From Sipunculus nudus (Eukaryota > Annelida > Sipuncula > Golfingiida > Sipunculidae), in NCBI GenBank assembly GCA_026874595.1, contig CM049314.1, positions 2,505,318 to 2,569,317 of the forward strand: a stretch of DNA of 64,000 bases. Reading direction: 5' to 3'. Made by a program: the position numbers and the translations under genes. The stretch's first letter is position 1. The number at the start of each line of letters is the position of its first letter. Below the pieces are notes generated by a model. It was not told where the DNA came from. It ran no database searches and saw only the letters and a list, made by a program, of their open reading frames with translations. Below are positions 59,785 to 64,000 of this stretch, piece after piece.

Positions 59785-60310
59785 AATTTCCCCTTCAACA
59801 ACTTGCTGATGCTTTTGTCCAACACGATTTGTAGCTGCCAAAATAACGTATCATTGTGTTAAATTTAATAATATATATTTATCCTATCCTTTTTTTCAGG
59901 ACACAGACATGCTATTTTGCAAAATGAGGGCTGCATATGCATGCTTTGAACACGTTTATCGTTTCTCTACTCCCTTGAACTAATGCCACTTCCCGCTGCG
60001 TATGTAATATAGGGTGGATTTCGTAGTCATTAACTAAATATTTGCCATTGGCAAAAGTAAAACAGAAGCCAAACATATATATTCCTTGTTTGGGTTGCAT
60101 TACTGAACACATGAAACGGGTAATTGAGGTCAATAAACTGCTAATGCGTTTAAAAGGAAATTTGTTAATTGAAAATATTGTGTCCATGTCGAGAAATATC
60201 TACTGGTAAATATACTTAAATTATTGCAGACAAGTGTGTGTTTATCTTAGGTTCAATAACGTTTCCGGTTAATTTGGTCTCTTACACTTACGAAGGTATA
60301 ATGAAGGTAT
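59785..60310 (-). repeat. Conserved flanking module, copy 4
   Basis: Full-length relative of the copies at 28.4 and 52.7 kb: AACTTGCTGATGCTTTTGTC, GCATGCTTTGAACACGTTTA, ATTCCTTGTTTGGGTTGCAT, GAGGTCAATAAACTGCTAAT and GGTTCAATAACGTTTCCGG. The end extends to ACGAAGGTATAATGAAGGTA...GCAGCAGA, matching 28945-28978. A 91-codon minus-strand open frame (59912-60187) is not conserved in frame with the other copies. Confidence 0.75.
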
Positions 60311-60528
60311 AGGCAGCAGACACTAACAGGGAAGTAGGGATTTTCTCTCTCTCTTTTCCTCCTTTACTCCCTCTATCCCTCAAACATATCCAATTATAAA
60401 TTCGCGTGTGTTTTGTTAACTGGTGCCAGTATATTGAGCCCCGTCCAATTTCTAATATCCCGTATCCGCCGCTGATCGGAGGTCACCTGTGGATCAAAGC
60501 AATCTTTATAGCTATGAATGGCTGTGTC

Positions 60529-60727
60529 CAGGGGCGGATCCAGGATTTAGGAAAAGGGGGGTCCAACATAAGAGGACTAATGAATTCCTAAAAAAAAGTC
60601 ATCAGATCCAAAAAAGGGGGGTCAAGGTCGCAACATTTCGTCTAAAACCCTTTAAAAAAGGTTGCTTCGGGTGAAAAGGGGGTGGGGGGGGGGGGGTCCG
60701 GTCCCCCCCCCCCTGGATCCGCTTCTG
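60529..60727. mobile_element. hAT-like miniature element, complete
   Basis: 199 bp with ends CAGGGGCGGATCCAGGATTT and, reversed, CAGAAGCGGATCCAGG. The interior carries an AAAAGGGGGGTC phrase twice and a G-run/C-run pair. Flanks GGCTGTGT (60520-60527) and GACTGTAT (60728-60735) match at 6 of 8 positions, a possible decayed 8-bp target duplication offset by one base. Confidence 0.7.
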
Positions 60728-61245
60728 GACTGTATCTCAAACAAGAAAAAGACATATAGCCGAATGTAACAAGGGTATAAAATTCTTTCAATAAACATTA
60801 TATTTTGGTGTTCCAGATTACACATGAATATCACTGAATTGTTCCTTTTGTGTAACACTTACCCTAAAAAATTTAATCAAAATCCTTTTATAAATATCTG
60901 TTAATAGTTGCTCACATGCGAAACCTGTGGAACTATTTACGGTAAATATCCGTGATGCGGTATTGCAAATATAAACATAAATTTATGCATGAGCTAGCTT
61001 GGTGATATTACGTCATACATCTGTTTCTAGAATTGTTGAAGATTAAAGAAGGAGACGGGTTATTTTCCAGTATAGTATTATACAAACAAAACAGTGACCT
61101 TGTTGAGATAATCTAAACAACAACACGAGCCTATTCTAGGTTTAAAATAAAACGGGAGGTGTCAGAACTGTTCTGTCTGTGATCTGATTTCGCAAAATTC
61201 ATTGGTAATTGCCTTCTGGAATATAGGGGTTTTCTCAGTGGTTAC

Positions 61246-61715
61246 ATGACACACAGGTAGGAGTATTGATCACCGGGGACGATCTTAACTAAGTTACATA
61301 TAACATTGGCATGACACACGGGTAGGAGAAGTGATCAAAGGGGACGTTCTTAACTAAGTTACATATAACATTGGCATGACACACGGGTAGGGGAAGTGAT
61401 CAAAGGGGACGATCTTAACTAAGTTACATATAACATTGGCATGACACACGGGTAGGGGAAGTGATCAAAGGGGACGATCTTAACTAAGTTACATATAACA
61501 TTGGCATGACACACGGGTAGGGGAAGTGATCAAAGGGGACGATCTTAACTAAGTTACATATAACATTGGCATGACACACGGGTAGGGGAAGTGATCAAAG
61601 GGGACGATCTTAACTAAGTTACATATAACATTGACATGACACACAGGTAGGAGAAGTGATCACCGGGAGAGATCTTAACAAAGTTACATATAACAATGAC
61701 TTTACACACATGACG
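61246..61715. repeat. 65-bp satellite
   Basis: Seven and a bit head-to-tail copies of a 65-bp unit (ACACGGGTAG at 61316, 61381, 61446, 61511, 61576; edge variants at 61251, 61641 and 61706), with GACGATCTTAACTAAGTTAC and ATAACATTGGCATGACAC. Central copies are nearly identical; edge copies are diverged, the classic pattern of unequal exchange. A single-copy relative lies at 32050-32110. Confidence 0.93.
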
Positions 61716-61732
61716 GAGAAGTGATCACCCGG

Positions 61733-61855
61733 CAGGGGCGGATTAACGATTCAAGAAAAGGGTGAGGGTCAAATCTAGGAGGACTTATGAAAAGCCTAAA
61801 AAAAAGTCCCCAGGTCCGGAAAGGGGAGGGGGGGCCGACCCTTTTTGTGTAATTC
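61733..61855. mobile_element. hAT-like miniature element, truncated
   Basis: The left end CAGGGGCGGATTAACGATTC resembles the family terminus. The interior TAGGAGGACTTATGAAAAGC resembles the 60.5-kb copy. No right terminus. Inserted in the last unit of the 65-bp satellite. Confidence 0.55.
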
Positions 61856-62104
61856 ACAAAATATCTCACAGGACTGTCATTCACGAGGTACGAAAATGCT
61901 AACAATAGTGTTTTTTTATTGTCTGAGTATAAGGATTGTCACCAAATAGTTCTAATGAGAGGTTTTTATGAAATCGCATGCATGTTTATTCTTAATCTAA
62001 ATGAAGCCTCTCAAATGTTTCATCAAACTTGTGAAAATGAAAAAAAAGGTTTTTCGTCTTAAATACGACACGGTATTTAGACGAATACTTGGTAATGTGA
62101 CGCT

Positions 62105-64000
62105 ACTCTGGAGAGTGGTACATGACTTACAGATAGCAGCACCTATGTCACAGGAACACATAAGAAACTAACGTTCCGAAGGAAGCACCAATATCCCAGG
62201 TAATCAGAAGTACATGACGTACAGATAGCAGCATGTATGTCACAGGTACTCTACAGTTCATGACTCACAGATAGCAGCACCTACGTCACAGGAACACATT
62301 AGTAACTAACGTTCCGAAGGAAGCACAAATATCCCAGGTAATCAGAAGTACATGACGTACAGATGGCAGCATGTATGTCACAGGTACACTACAGTTCATG
62401 ACTCACAGATAGCAGCACCTACGTCACAGGAACACATTAGTAACTAACATTCCGAAGGAAGCAACAATATCCCAGGTAATCAGAAGTACATGACGTACAG
62501 ATAGCAGCATGTATGTCACAGGTACACTACAGTTCATGACTCACAGATAGCAGCACCTACGTCACAGGTACACAAAAGTTATTGACTCACAGATAACAGC
62601 ACCTACGTCACAGGAACACATTAGTAACTAACGTTCCGAAGGAAGCACCAATACCACAGTTAATCAGAAGTACATGACGTACAGATAGCAGCATGTATGT
62701 CACAGGTACACTACAGTTCATGACTCACAGATAGCAGCACCTACGTCACAGGTACACAAAAGTTCATGACTCACAGATAGCAGCACCTACGTCACAGGAA
62801 CACATTAGTAACTAACGTTCCGAAGGAAGCACCAATATCCCAGGTAATCAGAAGTACATGACGTACAGATAGCAGCATGTATGTCACAGGTACACTACAG
62901 TTCATGACTCACAGATAGCAGCACCTATATCACAGGAACACATAAGTAACTAACGTTCCAAAGGAAGCACCAATATCCAAGGTAATCAGAAGTGCATGAC
63001 GTACAGATAGCAGCATGTATGTCACAGGTAAACTACAGTTCATGACTCACAGATAGCAGCACCTACGTCACAGGAACACATATGTAACTAACGTTCCGAA
63101 GGAAGCTACAATATCCCAGGTAATCAGAAGTACATGACGTACAAAACAGCATGTATGCCACAAGTACACTACAGTTCATAACTCACAGATAGCAGCACCT
63201 ACGTCACAGGTACACAAAAGTTCATGACTCACAGATAGCAGCACCTACGTCACAGGAACACATTAGTAACTAACGTTCCGAAGGAAGCACCAATATCCCA
63301 GGTAATCAGAAGAACATGAAGTACAGATAGCAGCATGTATGTCACAGGTACACTACAGTTCATGACTCACAGATAGCAGCACCTACGTCACAGGAACACA
63401 TTAGTAACTAACGTCCCAAAGGAAGCACCTTATCCCCGGTAATCAGAAGTACATGACGTACTGATAGCAGCATGTATGTTACAGGTACACAAAAGTTCAT
63501 GACTCACAGATAGCAGCACCTACGTCACAGGTACACAAAAATTCATGACTCACAGATAGCAGCACCTACGTCACAGGAACATAAAAGTAACTAACGTTCC
63601 GAAGGAAGCACCAATATCCCAGGTAATCAGAAGTACATGACGTACAGAGAGCAGCATGTATGTCACAGGTACACACAAATTCATGACTCACAGAGAGCAG
63701 CACCTACGTCACAGGAACACATTAGTAACTAACGTTCCAAAGGAAGCACCAATATCCAAGGTAATCAGAAGTACATGACGTACAGATAGCAGCATGTATG
63801 TCACAGGTACACATAAGTTCATGACTCACAGATAGAAGCACCTATGTCACCGGAACACATTAGTAACTAACGATCCGAAGGAAGCACCAATATCCCAGGT
63901 AATCAGAAGTAGATGACGTACAGATAGCAGCATGTATGTCACAGGTACACAAAAGTTCATGACTCACAGATAGCAGCACCTACGTCACAGGAACACACAA
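62105..64000. repeat. 46-bp satellite with 138-bp higher-order unit
   Basis: The higher-order unit is 138 bp, exactly three 46-bp monomers: M1 (GTTCATGACTCACAGATAGC...), M2 (GTAACTAACGTTCCGAAGGA...) and M3 (GTACATGACGTACAGATAGC...). M1 and M3 are close relatives; M2 is distant but keeps the length. Some units carry an extra M1-like monomer ending GGTACACAAAA, giving 184 bp. It continues beyond the right edge. A single-copy relative of the M1/M3 type is at 32405-32455. Confidence 0.92.

Noticed and set aside
61246-64000. Regular repeats resembling a CRISPR array
   Set aside because: Units are head-to-tail without unique spacers, vary gradually, and no cas genes exist. The setting is eukaryotic; these are satellites.

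Overview
This is AT-rich eukaryotic, non-coding-dominated DNA. It contains a TRIM-type RING/B-box gene whose 5' splice acceptor sits in non-coding sequence, Toll-like receptors with a large single coding exon, DIRS-type tyrosine-recombinase retrotransposons, LINEs, hAT- and pogo-type miniature elements, many satellites and long TA microsatellites. The mix fits a lophotrochozoan, most likely a bivalve mollusc. That assignment is inference; nothing in the window proves the species.

Layout. 1-9 kb: a 28-bp minisatellite, a 17-bp minisatellite, a decayed L1/Tx1-like LINE on the minus strand (about 3.4-6.6 kb), and a 180-bp tandem repeat interrupted by a 5'-truncated LINE. 9-16.5 kb: intergenic DNA with an inverted-repeat element and a long field of decayed 690-bp tandem units. 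16.9-18.8 kb: TRIM-like gene (+) with one in-frame stop between its RING/B-box/coiled-coil half and its propeller half. 20.3-22.8 kb: Toll-like receptor pseudogene (-) whose TIR half is still open. 24.6-26.6 kb: decayed DIRS element (+). 29.1-29.8 kb: 84-bp satellite. 34.1-34.7 kb: decayed second copy of the TRIM gene. 36.8-37.6 kb: LTR-retrotransposon gag fragment. 38.4-42.9 kb: nearly complete but frameshifted DIRS element (-) with inverted-repeat ends. 48.6-51.1 kb: open Toll-like receptor gene (-). 56.8-57.2 kb: tRNA-derived SINE with a 17-bp target-site duplication. 61.2-64.0 kb: two satellites.

Main reading. The right part (about 34-62 kb) looks like an old, colinear duplicate of the left part (about 17-32.6 kb). 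Both halves hold a TRIM copy, a TLR copy, a conserved flanking module of about 510 bp, and segments related to the satellites at the right edge. Decay is complementary: the left half keeps the better TRIM and has lost the TLR, and the right half keeps the TLR and has lost the TRIM. TRIM ubiquitin ligases and TLRs both act in innate immunity, so the pair may be a duplicated immune cluster; functional linkage is inference. The two TLR copies share a nearly identical TIR stretch that suggests gene conversion. Two segments that are single-copy in the left half have become tandem satellites in the right half.
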